From contig MPDB01000003.1 of assembly GCA_001874155.1 (NCBI GenBank), forward strand, positions 62,001 through 126,000: a stretch of 64,000 bases of DNA, given 5' to 3'. Numbering within the stretch: position 1 is the stretch's first letter; each line of letters begins with the position of its first letter. Origin of the DNA: Vibrio sp. MedPE-SWchi. GTDB lineage: Bacteria > Pseudomonadota > Gammaproteobacteria > Enterobacterales > Vibrionaceae. The notes under the pieces are model-generated. The model had not been told where the DNA came from and made no database searches. It was given only the letters and a program-made list of their open reading frames with translations. The position numbers were made by a program, and so were the translations under genes. Below are positions 48,282-56,839 of the stretch, piece by piece.

Positions 48282-49385
48282 GTGCTCAAAAAAACGCTCC
48301 CCCTAATCGCTGCCGCTTTTCTTTTTGGCTGTGCGCAACCGACCGAACGTGCTCAGCAATATCTTGATAGTGAGTTTCCATCGACACTTAATCAAATTGC
48401 CGTCGTTGAATCCAATGTTCCACGAGATTTCACTAAATTCTCCAAGCAAGCTGAACAGGTTGTCCAGAATTCCCCATCGATGGCTCAGACATTCGAGCCG
48501 CTCTACGAGAAACTGAATGAATGGGCGTTACAAAGTGGTGATCCAACCGAGCTGGCCAACTTTGATATAGAGTTCGCTCAGTTAGGTGGTGGTGATGACC
48601 AGGGAAATGTTCTTTTTACGGGCTATTTTTCTCCCGTGATGGAGCTTCGCCACGAGGCCGACGAAACGTATAAGTACCCAGTCTATGGATTGCCAGAATG
48701 TGAGAGCGAGTGTCCCACTAGAGCTCAGATTTATGACGGTGCGTTGGAAGGTTTAGGACTTGAACTGGGTTACGCGGCAAACCGTATCGATCCTTTCATC
48801 ATGGAAGTGCAAGGCAGTGGTTTTGTTCATTTTGAGGATGACGATACATTAGAGTATTTCGCGTATGCAGGTAAAAATAACCGTGCCTATGTCAGTATTG
48901 GCCGCGTCTTGATTGAACAAGGTGAGGTTGCGCGTGAGAAAATGTCACTTAAGGCCATCAAAGATTGGGTTCTTGCCAATGATGAGCAAGTGGTTCAGGA
49001 ACTTCTTGAGCAAAACCCTTCCTTTGTTTTCTTTGCGCCAAAAGACGCCGCGCCAGTAACGGGTACCGCGGGAATTCCTCTTCTCCCAATGGCTTCAGTC
49101 GCTGGCGATCGCACAATTCTACCAATGGGGACACCAATACTGGCGGAAGTTCCACTGCTTAATGCCGACGGAACTTGGAGCGGTGCGCATCAATTAAGGT
49201 TGTTGATTGTTTTAGATACTGGCGGAGCCGTGAAAGAGAATCATCTGGATCTTTATCATGGCATGGGTCCAAGAGCGGGAACGGAAGCGGGTCATTACAA
49301 ACACTTTGGTCGCGTCTGGAAGCTTGGATTGGAAGATTCAGTGACTCAAGCACCTTGGCTAATGCCAGAGGAAAAAACGGAGTAG
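48282..49385 (+). CDS. mltA: Membrane-bound lytic murein transglycosylase A
   Basis: Outer-membrane lipoprotein that cleaves the MurNAc-GlcNAc bond to 1,6-anhydro-muropeptides. 367 residues from GTG 48282. Lipobox LFGCAQ (Cys at residue 17). MltA domain with LFTGYFSPVMELR and the 3D domain at the C-terminus containing the catalytic region LDTGGAVKENHLDLYHG, then HYKHFGRVWKL. Its muropeptide products are the substrate of AmpG, whose gene is about 6 kb away. Confidence 0.95.
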   Translation: MLKKTLPLIAAAFLFGCAQPTERAQQYLDSEFPSTLNQIAVVESNVPRDFTKFSKQAEQVVQNSPSMAQTFEPLYEKLNEWALQSGDPTELANFDIEFAQLGGGDDQGNVLFTGYFSPVMELRHEADETYKYPVYGLPECESECPTRAQIYDGALEGLGLELGYAANRIDPFIMEVQGSGFVHFEDDDTLEYFAYAGKNNRAYVSIGRVLIEQGEVAREKMSLKAIKDWVLANDEQVVQELLEQNPSFVFFAPKDAAPVTGTAGIPLLPMASVAGDRTILPMGTPILAEVPLLNADGTWSGAHQLRLLIVLDTGGAVKENHLDLYHGMGPRAGTEAGHYKHFGRVWKLGLEDSVTQAPWLMPEEKTE

Positions 49386-49417
49386 CGGCGGCGCTCAAAA
49401 CCGCTAGACTTTTTTTT
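49384..49417 (+). terminator. First hairpin after mltA
   Basis: AGCGG (49384-49388) / CCGCT (49401-49405) followed by eight Ts; it overlaps the mltA stop codon region. Confidence 0.5.
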
Positions 49418-49450
49418 AAAGAGTGCGTATAAATCGCACTCTTTCTTTTT
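49418..49450 (+). terminator. Second hairpin after mltA
   Basis: AAAGAGTGCG (49418-49427) / CGCACTCTTT (49435-49444) and a T-rich tail. Strong terminator. Confidence 0.8.
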
Positions 49451-49468
49451 GTAACCTCATCACTGTGG

Positions 49469-50287
49469 ATGTTTGATATGCGTGAACTCGACACACCAGC
49501 CTCTGAAAATTACGACCAACGCTTTGGTGGTACTCGTCGTTTGTATGGCAGCAGTGAGGTTGAGATCCTTCGAGCAGCGCATGTGTGTGTGATTGGTATC
49601 GGTGGTGTAGGATCGTGGGCGGTTGAAGCTCTTGCTCGTACCGGTGTTGGTGAGCTGACATTGATCGACATGGATGATGTATGCGTGACCAATATTAATC
49701 GTCAAATTCACGCAATGAGTGGAACGGTTGGACAGAGCAAGATTGAAGTGATGGCGGAAAGGGTTCGGTTGATAAACCCTGAGTGTAAGGTCAACCTTAT
49801 TGATGACTTTATTGGCCCAGATAATCAGCAAGAATACCTGAGCCAAGAGTTTGATTACGTTCTTGATGCTATTGATAGCTTGAAAGCAAAGGCCTCATTG
49901 CTTGCATATTGTCGTAGTAACAAGATAAAAGCGATCACCATTGGTGGCGCTGGCGGTCAAACCGATCCGACACAAATCAAAGTGGCAGACTTGACCAAGA
50001 CGATTCAAGATCCACTCGCGAAGAAGTTGAAAGATACATTGCGTCGTTTGCACAACTTCCCTAAAAACCCGCAGCGCAAATTTGGAATAGAGTGTGTGTT
50101 TTCGACGGAGCAGTTGAAATACCCTCAGGCTGATGGCTCTGTGTGTGCGGCTAAATCGACAGCAGATGGCCCTAAGCGTATGGATTGTGCAACAGGATTT
50201 GGTGCTGCGACCGTGGTCACGGCGACGTTCGGTTTTGTTGCGGTATCGAAAATCGTGGAAAAGATCATTGCCAAGCACAGCAAGTAG
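49469..50287 (+). CDS. tcdA: tRNA threonylcarbamoyladenosine dehydratase TcdA (CsdL)
   Basis: E1-like enzyme that cyclises t6A37 to ct6A in ANN-decoding tRNAs. 272 residues. ThiF-type nucleotide site GIGGVGSWAVEALARTGVGE, then IDMDDVCVTNINRQIHA with the E1 Arg, and a late Cys region DGSVCAAKST and KRMDCATGFG. A hydrophobic C-terminal helix follows. Start at ATG 49469; ATG 49478 (3 codons in) is also possible. csdE follows on the same strand, the E. coli csd grouping. Confidence 0.95.
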   Translation: MFDMRELDTPASENYDQRFGGTRRLYGSSEVEILRAAHVCVIGIGGVGSWAVEALARTGVGELTLIDMDDVCVTNINRQIHAMSGTVGQSKIEVMAERVRLINPECKVNLIDDFIGPDNQQEYLSQEFDYVLDAIDSLKAKASLLAYCRSNKIKAITIGGAGGQTDPTQIKVADLTKTIQDPLAKKLKDTLRRLHNFPKNPQRKFGIECVFSTEQLKYPQADGSVCAAKSTADGPKRMDCATGFGAATVVTATFGFVAVSKIVEKIIAKHSK

Positions 50288-50377
50288 TTACCTTGACTTG
50301 TCACGCCCAAGATGAAGACGATAAAGATACAGACGATAAAGAAAAAACGACAAAGCAAAGAACGAAAAGAGATTGAT

Positions 50378-50803
50378 ATGACTGACTTTCCCCGTACACC
50401 ATTTGGTCACGATATTACCGTTGAGGAGATTGTCTCAACCATGCAAGCCTATAAAGGCTGGGAAGACAAATATCGTCAGGTGATAAAATGGGGCAAGCTG
50501 TTACCTAACATGCCTGACGATCTGAAAAATGATCAAGTAACGGTTTTAGGCTGTGAAAGCAAAGTTTGGCTTGTTAGCGCTCAGTATGAAGGCGTGTGGA
50601 CTTTTTGTGCGGACTCAGATGCACGTATTGTTCGAGGTTTGATCGCACTCGTATTGGCGGCTTTCGATGGCAAAAGCACGCAACAGATTCAAGAGTTTGA
50701 TGTCGATGCGTACTTTGAATCGCTCGGATTGATCTCTCACCTCAGTGCCTCACGCGGTAATGGTTTGAAGGCGATTGTTGAGCAGATAAAGTCAGTAGAA
50801 TAA
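50378..50803 (+). CDS. csdE: Cysteine desulfurase sulfur acceptor CsdE
   Basis: Takes persulfide sulfur from CsdA and passes it on, probably to TcdA-linked tRNA modification. SufE-like fold, 141 residues. The acceptor Cys is in TVLGCESKVWLV. I start at ATG 50378, which follows AAAGAGA and gives the family N-terminus TDFPRTPFGHDITVEEIV; an earlier frame to 50312 adds 22 Lys-rich residues from a repeat-like A-rich stretch and is unlikely. It converges with csdA. Confidence 0.92.
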   Translation: MTDFPRTPFGHDITVEEIVSTMQAYKGWEDKYRQVIKWGKLLPNMPDDLKNDQVTVLGCESKVWLVSAQYEGVWTFCADSDARIVRGLIALVLAAFDGKSTQQIQEFDVDAYFESLGLISHLSASRGNGLKAIVEQIKSVE

Positions 50804-50841
50804 GAATACCCCAAGCTACATTCGTTGGTCTTCTCGACTGA

Positions 50842-50875
50842 AAAGGTTCGCATGAGCGAACCTTTTTATTTTTAA
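50842..50875. terminator. Bidirectional terminator between csdE and csdA
   Basis: Perfect 11-bp stem AAAAGGTTCGC / GCGAACCTTTT with ATGA loop, T-rich on both strands. Confidence 0.85.
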
Positions 50876-50896
50876 GCTCTAGCCTGCATTTTAACG

Positions 50897-52114
50897 CTAT
50901 AGGATATCAACCGCTTTTTCGATAGCGGAAATTAGCCGAATGACATCTTCCTGGCTGTTGTATATACCAAATGAGACTCGAACACTTCCCTCTATTCCCA
51001 GTGCGTCCATTAACGGGTGAGCACAGTGATGCCCCGATCTTACCGCCACACCTTGTTGATCGAGTAAGGTTGCAATGTCTTGGTGATGGACACCTTCAAT
51101 GATAAAGGTAAGGACACTTGCTCCCGCTTGATAGCCAAGCACCTGAACATCTTCCATTTCATTTAAAGCTTGATAAGCCTGTTGCTGCAATTGAGCGATG
51201 TGAGTTTCAATCTCGTTAAGAGAATGGCTCTGGTACCAGTCAATTGCCTGACTTAATGCGATTGCACCCGCCACGTTGGGGGTTCCTGCTTCGAATTTAC
51301 CGGGGAGATCAGAGAAGGTTGTTTTCTCAAATGAAACTCGCTCCACCATTTTTCCGCCACCATGCCAAGGAGGCATTGACTCAAGCAGTGCTAGCTTTCC
51401 ATAGAGTACGCCTATACCCGCTGGAGCGTATAACTTGTGACCCGAAAAAACGTAAAAGTCAGCGCCAAGTTGAGTCATATCGAGGGGTTCATGCACAATG
51501 CCTTGCGCGCCATCAACAACGACAACGGCACCGACCTGATGTGCCTTTTCAATGACGGATTCGATCGGTTGCCTTGTACCTGTGACATTGGTGATGTGTG
51601 CCAATGCGACTATTTTGGTCCGTTCGGAAAGAAGAGTGTCATAGGCTTTTTCGTCAAATTGGCAGTTTGTTGTCATTGGCACTTTAACGACGGTAGCACC
51701 AGTCTGCTTAGCGACAATCTGCCAAGGAACAATGTTGGCGTGGTGTTCCATTTCACTAATGAGTATCTCATCGCCCGCTTGCAGAGTTGAGCGTGCATAG
51801 GTTTGCGCAATAAGGTTTAACGCCTCAGTCGCACCACGAGTCCAGATAATTTCTTTCGTGCTGTTTGCGCCAATGAACTCGGCAACTGTATTTCTCGCGT
51901 GTTCAAATTGATTGGTAGCATGCGCGGTTAAACTATGACTTCCACGATGAACATTCGCATTTTGGGTGCTGTAATACTGACTAATGGTATCAATGACCAC
52001 TTGCGGCTTTTGCGTGGTCGCAGCGCTGTCTAGGTAAACCAAAGATTCACCGTTAACGTGTTGAGCCAGCGCCGGAAACTGCTGCCGAACGTCATGAATA
52101 TCAAGCATGTTCAT
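50897..52114 (-). CDS. csdA: Cysteine desulfurase CsdA
   Basis: PLP enzyme that converts cysteine to alanine and a protein-bound persulfide. 405 residues, class V aminotransferase fold. PLP Lys in FYVFSGHKLYAPAGIGVLYG, His in EMEHHANIVPW, and the active Cys in VRSGHHCAHPLMDALG, the group II SufS/CsdA type with the fixed Cys loop. The neighbour csdE makes CsdA more likely than SufS. Its start overlaps yajL by 14 bases. Confidence 0.95.
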   Translation of the reverse strand: MNMLDIHDVRQQFPALAQHVNGESLVYLDSAATTQKPQVVIDTISQYYSTQNANVHRGSHSLTAHATNQFEHARNTVAEFIGANSTKEIIWTRGATEALNLIAQTYARSTLQAGDEILISEMEHHANIVPWQIVAKQTGATVVKVPMTTNCQFDEKAYDTLLSERTKIVALAHITNVTGTRQPIESVIEKAHQVGAVVVVDGAQGIVHEPLDMTQLGADFYVFSGHKLYAPAGIGVLYGKLALLESMPPWHGGGKMVERVSFEKTTFSDLPGKFEAGTPNVAGAIALSQAIDWYQSHSLNEIETHIAQLQQQAYQALNEMEDVQVLGYQAGASVLTFIIEGVHHQDIATLLDQQGVAVRSGHHCAHPLMDALGIEGSVRVSFGIYNSQEDVIRLISAIEKAVDIL

Positions 52115-52706
52115 TTCCTAGTTTGAAGTAATGCAGCGTTGGCAGTGGGACGAGAGGCTCTGCGATGCTCCAAGCGAATGCTTTTCCTGATAAATGGATA
52201 ATTATTTCAATAGCAAACTCGAGAGCCGTTCCTGGGCCCTGACTGGTAATCAGGTTGTGATTGACGTCAATGGTTACGCGTTTTTGACGTAAATAGGGTT
52301 CTTCAATAGTATCTTGAAAGCTCGGGTGACAGGTCATCAGGGCCGTCGGGTAAAGCTCATGATGCTGAAGGACAATGGCCGGCGCCGCACAAATAGCCGC
52401 GATAAGCTTATCATCGTATTTATGTTGCTTGACGATTTCCATTAAAATGGGACTGTCACGAAAAACCTCAGCTCCAGCAACGCCGCCTGAAAGAATCACA
52501 GCGTCAAACTCGTCATCTGCAATGTCGACCAAACGACAATCGGCGGTGAGGGTGACACCGCGTGAGGCCTTCATGGAGAGTTCGCCGTCATAATCGGCGC
52601 TGGCGACGACCACGTCATAGCCTGCTCGAACCATAATATCAATGATGGTAACGGCTTCCATTTCTTCTGTGCCCGGTGCGATTGGGACGAGTATTTTCTT
52701 AGTCAT
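52101..52706 (-). CDS. yajL: DJ-1/PfpI family protein YajL
   Basis: Cytosolic chaperone/deglycase-like protein of the DJ-1 superfamily, linked to protection against oxidative and carbonyl stress. 201 residues. The nucleophile-elbow Cys is in IAAICAAPAIVL, the conserved Glu in IAPGTEEMEAV, and ILSGGVAGAEVF and TSQGPGTALEFA complete the core. It overlaps both panE and csdA, so panE-yajL-csdA form one coupled unit. Confidence 0.94.
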   Translation of the reverse strand: MTKKILVPIAPGTEEMEAVTIIDIMVRAGYDVVVASADYDGELSMKASRGVTLTADCRLVDIADDEFDAVILSGGVAGAEVFRDSPILMEIVKQHKYDDKLIAAICAAPAIVLQHHELYPTALMTCHPSFQDTIEEPYLRQKRVTIDVNHNLITSQGPGTALEFAIEIIIHLSGKAFAWSIAEPLVPLPTLHYFKLGNEHA

Positions 52707-53592
52707 GTGGATTCCAGCTTAATTCGATCTGTTTTATTGCCTGGTAAAGCGCTTCATTCTCGGGCGTTTTAATGTGGTGTTGCTTTGCCATTTCGATGAC
52801 ATAACCTGTTATAAAATCAATCTCTGAACGTCTGCGGTTGGCAATATCTTGGTGCATCGAAGAGTAGTTTTTTGCTGTGGCTATGATTACCTTCTTAACG
52901 GTTAAGCCAAGTTCATGAGATGAAAAGTTAATCCCTTCCGCCGCCATAATCGCACAGACTTCTTTGATAATAGCACTGAGTTTTGCTTGATACTGCTCTT
53001 TGGCAAGATCGCCATTTCTGCATTGTTCAAGCGCGGTTAATGGGTTTATCGCGCAGTTTATTGCAAGCTTTTGCCACAGCGCTTGTTGAATATGTTCGTT
53101 CCAGGTAACACGAGGTAGTGAATGATTGAGAACGTCGACCATAAACTCACACTTTTTACCAAGGGTATTATAGGCGCCAATTTGAGTCTCGCCTTTCCCG
53201 GTATGACTCAGTTTAGTATCACTTATTTTTAAAGCGCCATGTGTCGTGGTGGCGATTAAAACGGGGAAATTACGGAGTACTTGGCTCAATGAGTCTACTG
53301 CGCCCATTCCATTGTGCATAAAAAGAATAATGCAGTCAGGGCTAAGAGAGTAAAGCAGCGGGGAGAGCGCTTGCTCGACTTGCCATGCCTTTACGGTAAC
53401 CAGTATTAGATCGGCGTGTTCAAGGGCTGATTTTTTTTGGTTTGGAAAGCGTTGCGCCGGAAAGTTATCAAGCTGAATAGACAGCGAGGCATCGTTACTT
53501 CTTCCCCACAAAGAGACATTATGCCCAGAGGTGCTGAGATGAGATGCCCAAAGTGTGCCAATTGCACCGGGACCAAGTACAACAATATTCAC
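52699..53592 (-). CDS. panE: 2-dehydropantoate 2-reductase PanE
   Basis: NADPH-dependent reduction of ketopantoate to pantoate for coenzyme A. 297 residues. N-terminal Rossmann motif VLGPGAIGTLWASHLS, the Asn in LFMHNGMGAV and the catalytic Lys in LWQKLAINCAINPLTAL. C-terminal helices include NRRRSEIDFITGYV. Overlaps yajL by 8 bases. Confidence 0.95.
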   Translation of the reverse strand: MNIVVLGPGAIGTLWASHLSTSGHNVSLWGRSNDASLSIQLDNFPAQRFPNQKKSALEHADLILVTVKAWQVEQALSPLLYSLSPDCIILFMHNGMGAVDSLSQVLRNFPVLIATTTHGALKISDTKLSHTGKGETQIGAYNTLGKKCEFMVDVLNHSLPRVTWNEHIQQALWQKLAINCAINPLTALEQCRNGDLAKEQYQAKLSAIIKEVCAIMAAEGINFSSHELGLTVKKVIIATAKNYSSMHQDIANRRRSEIDFITGYVIEMAKQHHIKTPENEALYQAIKQIELSWNPHD

Positions 53593-53668
53593 GTTCTAGC
53601 CTCTATTACATAGCGTGATGCAAGGATAATAGCCTAGATTAGGAAAGCAATAGTAATTAAGTAACAGG

Positions 53669-53698
53669 CATAAAAAATGGCGCTAATAAGCGCCATTT
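53669..53698 (-). terminator. Terminator after ompK
   Basis: Stem AAATGGCGCT / AGCGCCATTT (53675-53698) with a T-run on the minus strand. Confidence 0.85.
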
Positions 53699-53722
53699 CT
53701 GTCATCTAGATTTGAGCAACTA

Positions 53723-54481
53723 TTAGAAGTTGTACTTAACTGTGTAGATGATAGCGTTGTCAGTCTTAGCCTGACCTAGTTTGTTGTGTGCGTAACGGTA
53801 TTGAACGCCAGTACTTACTTCAGAAGTCACGTGCCACCATGCTGCTAGAGCACCGTTGTAAGATAGGTCATCAGTTTCACCGTTTGAAGCAACGTAATCG
53901 TCTGCGCGTGCAAACTCAGTTTCGTGCCAGTTAGAGATGCTGAATTTGTGTTCACCTAGGTTAAAGTTGTAACCACCAACCCAACCAGCCATACCGCCGT
54001 TGAAGTCTGAAAAACCAACAGTGTTTGTGTAGTGAAGACCAACGAATGGGTTGAAGAACCAAGCATCGCCTGAGAAGTTGTAAGAAACACCAGCAACTGT
54101 ATTACGAGCGTGGAAACCTTGGTTTTCAGTAGAGTAAGTTTGTGCGTAAACACGAAGTTCTTCTAGGCCAGTTTTTACAGCGATAGAACCTTTTGTAGAC
54201 ATAGCCATAGCTTGACCTGAAGTCTTGTTACCGTCGCCATCTACATTATCTTGCATTTCAAAGTCAGCAAAACCGTATAGTTCACCCCAAGTGAAACCTG
54301 CACCGCCTTCAAGCTCTAGGAACATGAAATCGTTTTTGAAGCCACCGTTACGCTCTTCTGTACCTTTAGACCAGTCTAGGTAGTTAACACTTACGTCACC
54401 CCAACCGTATAGGTATTCTGCTTGTGCTGGAACAGCTGTTGCTGCTGCGATTACTGTAAGAGCTAAAAGTGATTTGCGCAT
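53723..54481 (-). CDS. ompK: Outer membrane porin OmpK (Tsx/nucleoside channel family)
   Basis: Outer-membrane beta-barrel of the Tsx nucleoside-specific channel family; in other vibrios OmpK is the receptor of phage KVP40. 252 residues, signal peptide ends at VPAQAEY. Strong barrel pattern with YLYGWGDVSVNYLDW, FMFLELEGGAGF, and a C-terminal IIYTVKYNF with terminal Phe. High use of preferred codons fits strong expression. CRP-like site upstream. Confidence 0.94.
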   Translation of the reverse strand: MRKSLLALTVIAAATAVPAQAEYLYGWGDVSVNYLDWSKGTEERNGGFKNDFMFLELEGGAGFTWGELYGFADFEMQDNVDGDGNKTSGQAMAMSTKGSIAVKTGLEELRVYAQTYSTENQGFHARNTVAGVSYNFSGDAWFFNPFVGLHYTNTVGFSDFNGGMAGWVGGYNFNLGEHKFSISNWHETEFARADDYVASNGETDDLSYNGALAAWWHVTSEVSTGVQYRYAHNKLGQAKTDNAIIYTVKYNF

Positions 54482-54626
54482 GAAAAGTACTCTCTATGTT
54501 TGTTAAATCGAAGGTACATACATAGATGTAGAAAAATTCCACTACTGAAGTATGTCCGAATGCAGCGCATAATAGCGACTTAATTCAAAAATAAAAGAGA
54601 GACAAACGTTTGCGTTGCAAATAATT

Positions 54627-54642
54627 GGTGATCAAAGTCACA
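54627..54642. promoter_or_regulatory. CRP-like site upstream of ompK
   Basis: GGTGA-TCAAAG-TCACA matches TGTGA-N6-TCACA with one change, centred about 153 bases before the ompK start and about 72 before the transcription start implied by the -10-like element, in the range of class I CRP sites. Confidence 0.5.
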
Positions 54643-54715
54643 CTTTTGGGATTGCAAAGTGAACTTAAGTATTTTTGCATTTTTTTGCATTGTTAGTGTG
54701 ATTTGGATCGATAAA

Positions 54716-54736
54716 AAACCGATTGCGCATCGGTTT
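54716..54736 (-). terminator. Second hairpin downstream of ampG
   Basis: AAACCGAT / ATCGGTTT stem with a T-run on the minus strand. It is a backup terminator. Confidence 0.55.
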
Positions 54737-54844
54737 ATTGTTCATCGATTAACCAACTCATTCGGTTAACATTAAGAATAATGAAAGGTAAATGGTGTGT
54801 TACTTGGTTTTTGTGAACTTGATCGCCTCAATATTTGAGGGAAT

Positions 54845-54870
54845 AAAAAAGGGCAGCTCAAAGAGTGCCC
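54845..54870 (-). terminator. Terminator after ampG
   Basis: On the minus strand GGGCACTC pairs with GAGCTGCCC (one bulge) followed by six Ts. Confidence 0.75.
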
Positions 54871-54892
54871 AATTGATAGGTTTCGAATTGAA

Positions 54893-56248
54893 TCAGTGGT
54901 CTGTTTTCGCTTTCTCGAGTAGTCGATTGAAATAGTGCCTCAGTGAGTAAAGCATAATAAGGCTCGGTATTACCATTACAGCGGTTACAATGAAGAATGT
55001 TGACCAGTCATTTAGGAAATCAGCTAACTCACCACTGAAGGACGCTAAAGTTGTTCGGCCGAAGTTACCTAATGATGCGAGCAGCGCATATTGAGTGGCT
55101 GAAAAGGCTTCACCAGTAAGAATGGTCAAGAAAGAGACAAAGGCAACGGTTGAAAACGCCGTGGTAAAGTTATCGACCAAAATGGTCGCTAAGAATAAAT
55201 GCTCATTCGGCCCCACTTTTGCTATCCAAGCAAACATTAAGTTGCTTGCCGCCATGGCAATGCCGCCAATCATTAATCCCCGTACAATGCCAAACTTAAC
55301 GTTAAACATGCTGCCCACTAGGGTAAATACGATGGTTGCACCCCAACCAATCAATTTTGAGTAGTGGCCTATTTGCTCGTTACTAAAGCCGATTTCCTTA
55401 TAAAAGGTAATCGACATACGACCTAAGAAGGCTTCCCCTATCTTAAATAGGAAAACAAACAGTAATAAAGTAATCGCGACTTGAACACCATTACGTTTGA
55501 AGAAATCTAAAAAGGGTTCAGCAACGGTTACGCTGAACCAAGCGGCTGCTTTCGAACCCACAACCTTATTGTGTCGTTCTTCAGCTTGCCTTTGCAGGGC
55601 TTCACGTTGCGTTTTTGGCTCGCCAACGATCAAAGTGAATATCATTAATAGTGCTACAAAGCCGGCCATACCGTAGTAGACGCCATTCCAGCCCATACTG
55701 TCCGCATTGATGAATGCGACATAGCCAGGCAGTGAGTAACCTGTCCACCATCCAATGACGGCCATAGCCGATGCTTGAGGCAGCTTGCTCGATTCTGATT
55801 TAGGGAAAGTATCGATACGAAATGCGTCTATCGCAATATCTTGTGTGGCTGAAGCGGTCGCAATACCCAACGCTAACATAGACGTAAACATGAGATCATC
55901 GGCAGGATTTACGCCGGCGATAAACAGAGTCAATACTAGAACAATGGATTGGCAAAAGAAGATCCAACTTCGTCGTTGTCCTAAAATTGCATGTAAGACA
56001 GGAAGTTTGACACGATCAACCAATGGAGCCCAAAGGAAGTTAATTGCGTAGACGGCAAAAACGCTACCAAAATAGCCGATAGCCGCACGAGTAAGACCAG
56101 CATCTTTCAGCCAACCCGACATGTTTGAGCCAATCAATACCCAAGGGAAACCACTTGAGCAACCCAACATGAAGACCCACATCAGTCGTTTGTCTAAATA
56201 ACTGCGCACGGTTTCAATCCAAGTGGGAGATTGGGTATTCAATGACAT
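54893..56248 (-). CDS. ampG: Anhydromuropeptide permease AmpG
   Basis: Inner-membrane MFS importer of GlcNAc-anhydroMurNAc peptides for cell-wall recycling. 451 residues, about 12 membrane segments. Family motifs: MLGCSSGFPWVLIGSNMSGWLKD in part, LWAPLVDRV, and QDIAIDAFRID. AAGGA fits ATG 56248 (7-base gap) better than ATG 56254, which is only one base after it. Cluster order yajG-ppiA-ampG on this strand resembles the yajG-ampG pair of E. coli. Confidence 0.95.
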   Translation of the reverse strand: MSLNTQSPTWIETVRSYLDKRLMWVFMLGCSSGFPWVLIGSNMSGWLKDAGLTRAAIGYFGSVFAVYAINFLWAPLVDRVKLPVLHAILGQRRSWIFFCQSIVLVLTLFIAGVNPADDLMFTSMLALGIATASATQDIAIDAFRIDTFPKSESSKLPQASAMAVIGWWTGYSLPGYVAFINADSMGWNGVYYGMAGFVALLMIFTLIVGEPKTQREALQRQAEERHNKVVGSKAAAWFSVTVAEPFLDFFKRNGVQVAITLLLFVFLFKIGEAFLGRMSITFYKEIGFSNEQIGHYSKLIGWGATIVFTLVGSMFNVKFGIVRGLMIGGIAMAASNLMFAWIAKVGPNEHLFLATILVDNFTTAFSTVAFVSFLTILTGEAFSATQYALLASLGNFGRTTLASFSGELADFLNDWSTFFIVTAVMVIPSLIMLYSLRHYFNRLLEKAKTDH

Positions 56249-56262
56249 AAACATATCCTTGC

Positions 56263-56288
56263 AAAAGGGCCCTAGTATCTAGGGCCCT
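56263..56288 (-). terminator. Hairpin between ppiA-like gene and ampG
   Basis: AGGGCCCTAG (56266-56275) / CTAGGGCCCT (56279-56288), 10-bp perfect stem, but only four T residues follow on the minus strand and the ampG ribosome site is adjacent. It may attenuate rather than end transcription. Confidence 0.5.
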
Positions 56289-56293
56289 GAAGA

Positions 56294-56839
56294 CTATTTG
56301 AGAAGAGTAATATTGGTAATGATGATTGGGTCAGAAGGGACGTTTTGCATGCCACCTTTGGAGATGGTTGATACACCGGCCATTGATTGGATAACTTCAA
56401 ACCCTTGGGTGACTTCACCGAAGACTGCGTAACCCGCATCACGAGTGCTCATGTTTAAATGCGGGTTGTCTTTCAGGTTAATGAAGAATTGGCGCGTTGC
56501 TGAATCAGGGTTTGGCGTGCGCGCCATTGCAATTGTCGCCACCTTATTCTCTAACCCATTAGAGGCTTCGTTACGGATTGCTGGCAGGGTATTTAAGCGA
56601 TTCATCTGCTGATCAAACCCACCACCTTGTGCCATAAAGTTTGGAATGACGCGGTGGAAAATACTGCCTACATAACTGCCGTCTTCTACATACTTGAGAA
56701 AGTTTTCGACTGAAATGGGCGCCTGTTCTTGGTTCAGTTCAATCGTAAAGGGGCCGAGGTTTGTTTCAACCAAAACCTTAGGTGAAGCAAACACACTGCA
56801 ACTAAAGATGACCAGTGATGCAATTAGTGCACGTAACAT
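56294..56839 (-). CDS. ppiA: Periplasmic peptidyl-prolyl cis-trans isomerase, cyclophilin type (PpiA-like)
   Basis: Speeds proline isomerisation during folding of exported proteins. 181 residues with a signal peptide ending near SVFASPK. Cyclophilin core: IFHRVIPNFMAQGG with the catalytic Arg, RQFFINL, and GYAVFGEVTQGFEV; the Trp that makes human cyclophilin cyclosporin-sensitive is Phe here, as in E. coli PpiA. It overlaps the yajG stop by one base. Confidence 0.92.
   Translation of the reverse strand: MLRALIASLVIFSCSVFASPKVLVETNLGPFTIELNQEQAPISVENFLKYVEDGSYVGSIFHRVIPNFMAQGGGFDQQMNRLNTLPAIRNEASNGLENKVATIAMARTPNPDSATRQFFINLKDNPHLNMSTRDAGYAVFGEVTQGFEVIQSMAGVSTISKGGMQNVPSDPIIITNITLLK

Larger units (their letters stand above)
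54482..54892. other. ompK promoter region and ampG 3' region
   Basis: 411 bases: ompK leader, a TATTAT -10-like element on the minus strand (54569-54574), CRP-like sites (54627-54642 and, weaker, 54697-54712), a repeated TTTTTGCAT, then two hairpins for the ampG end. No gene seen. Confidence 0.6.
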
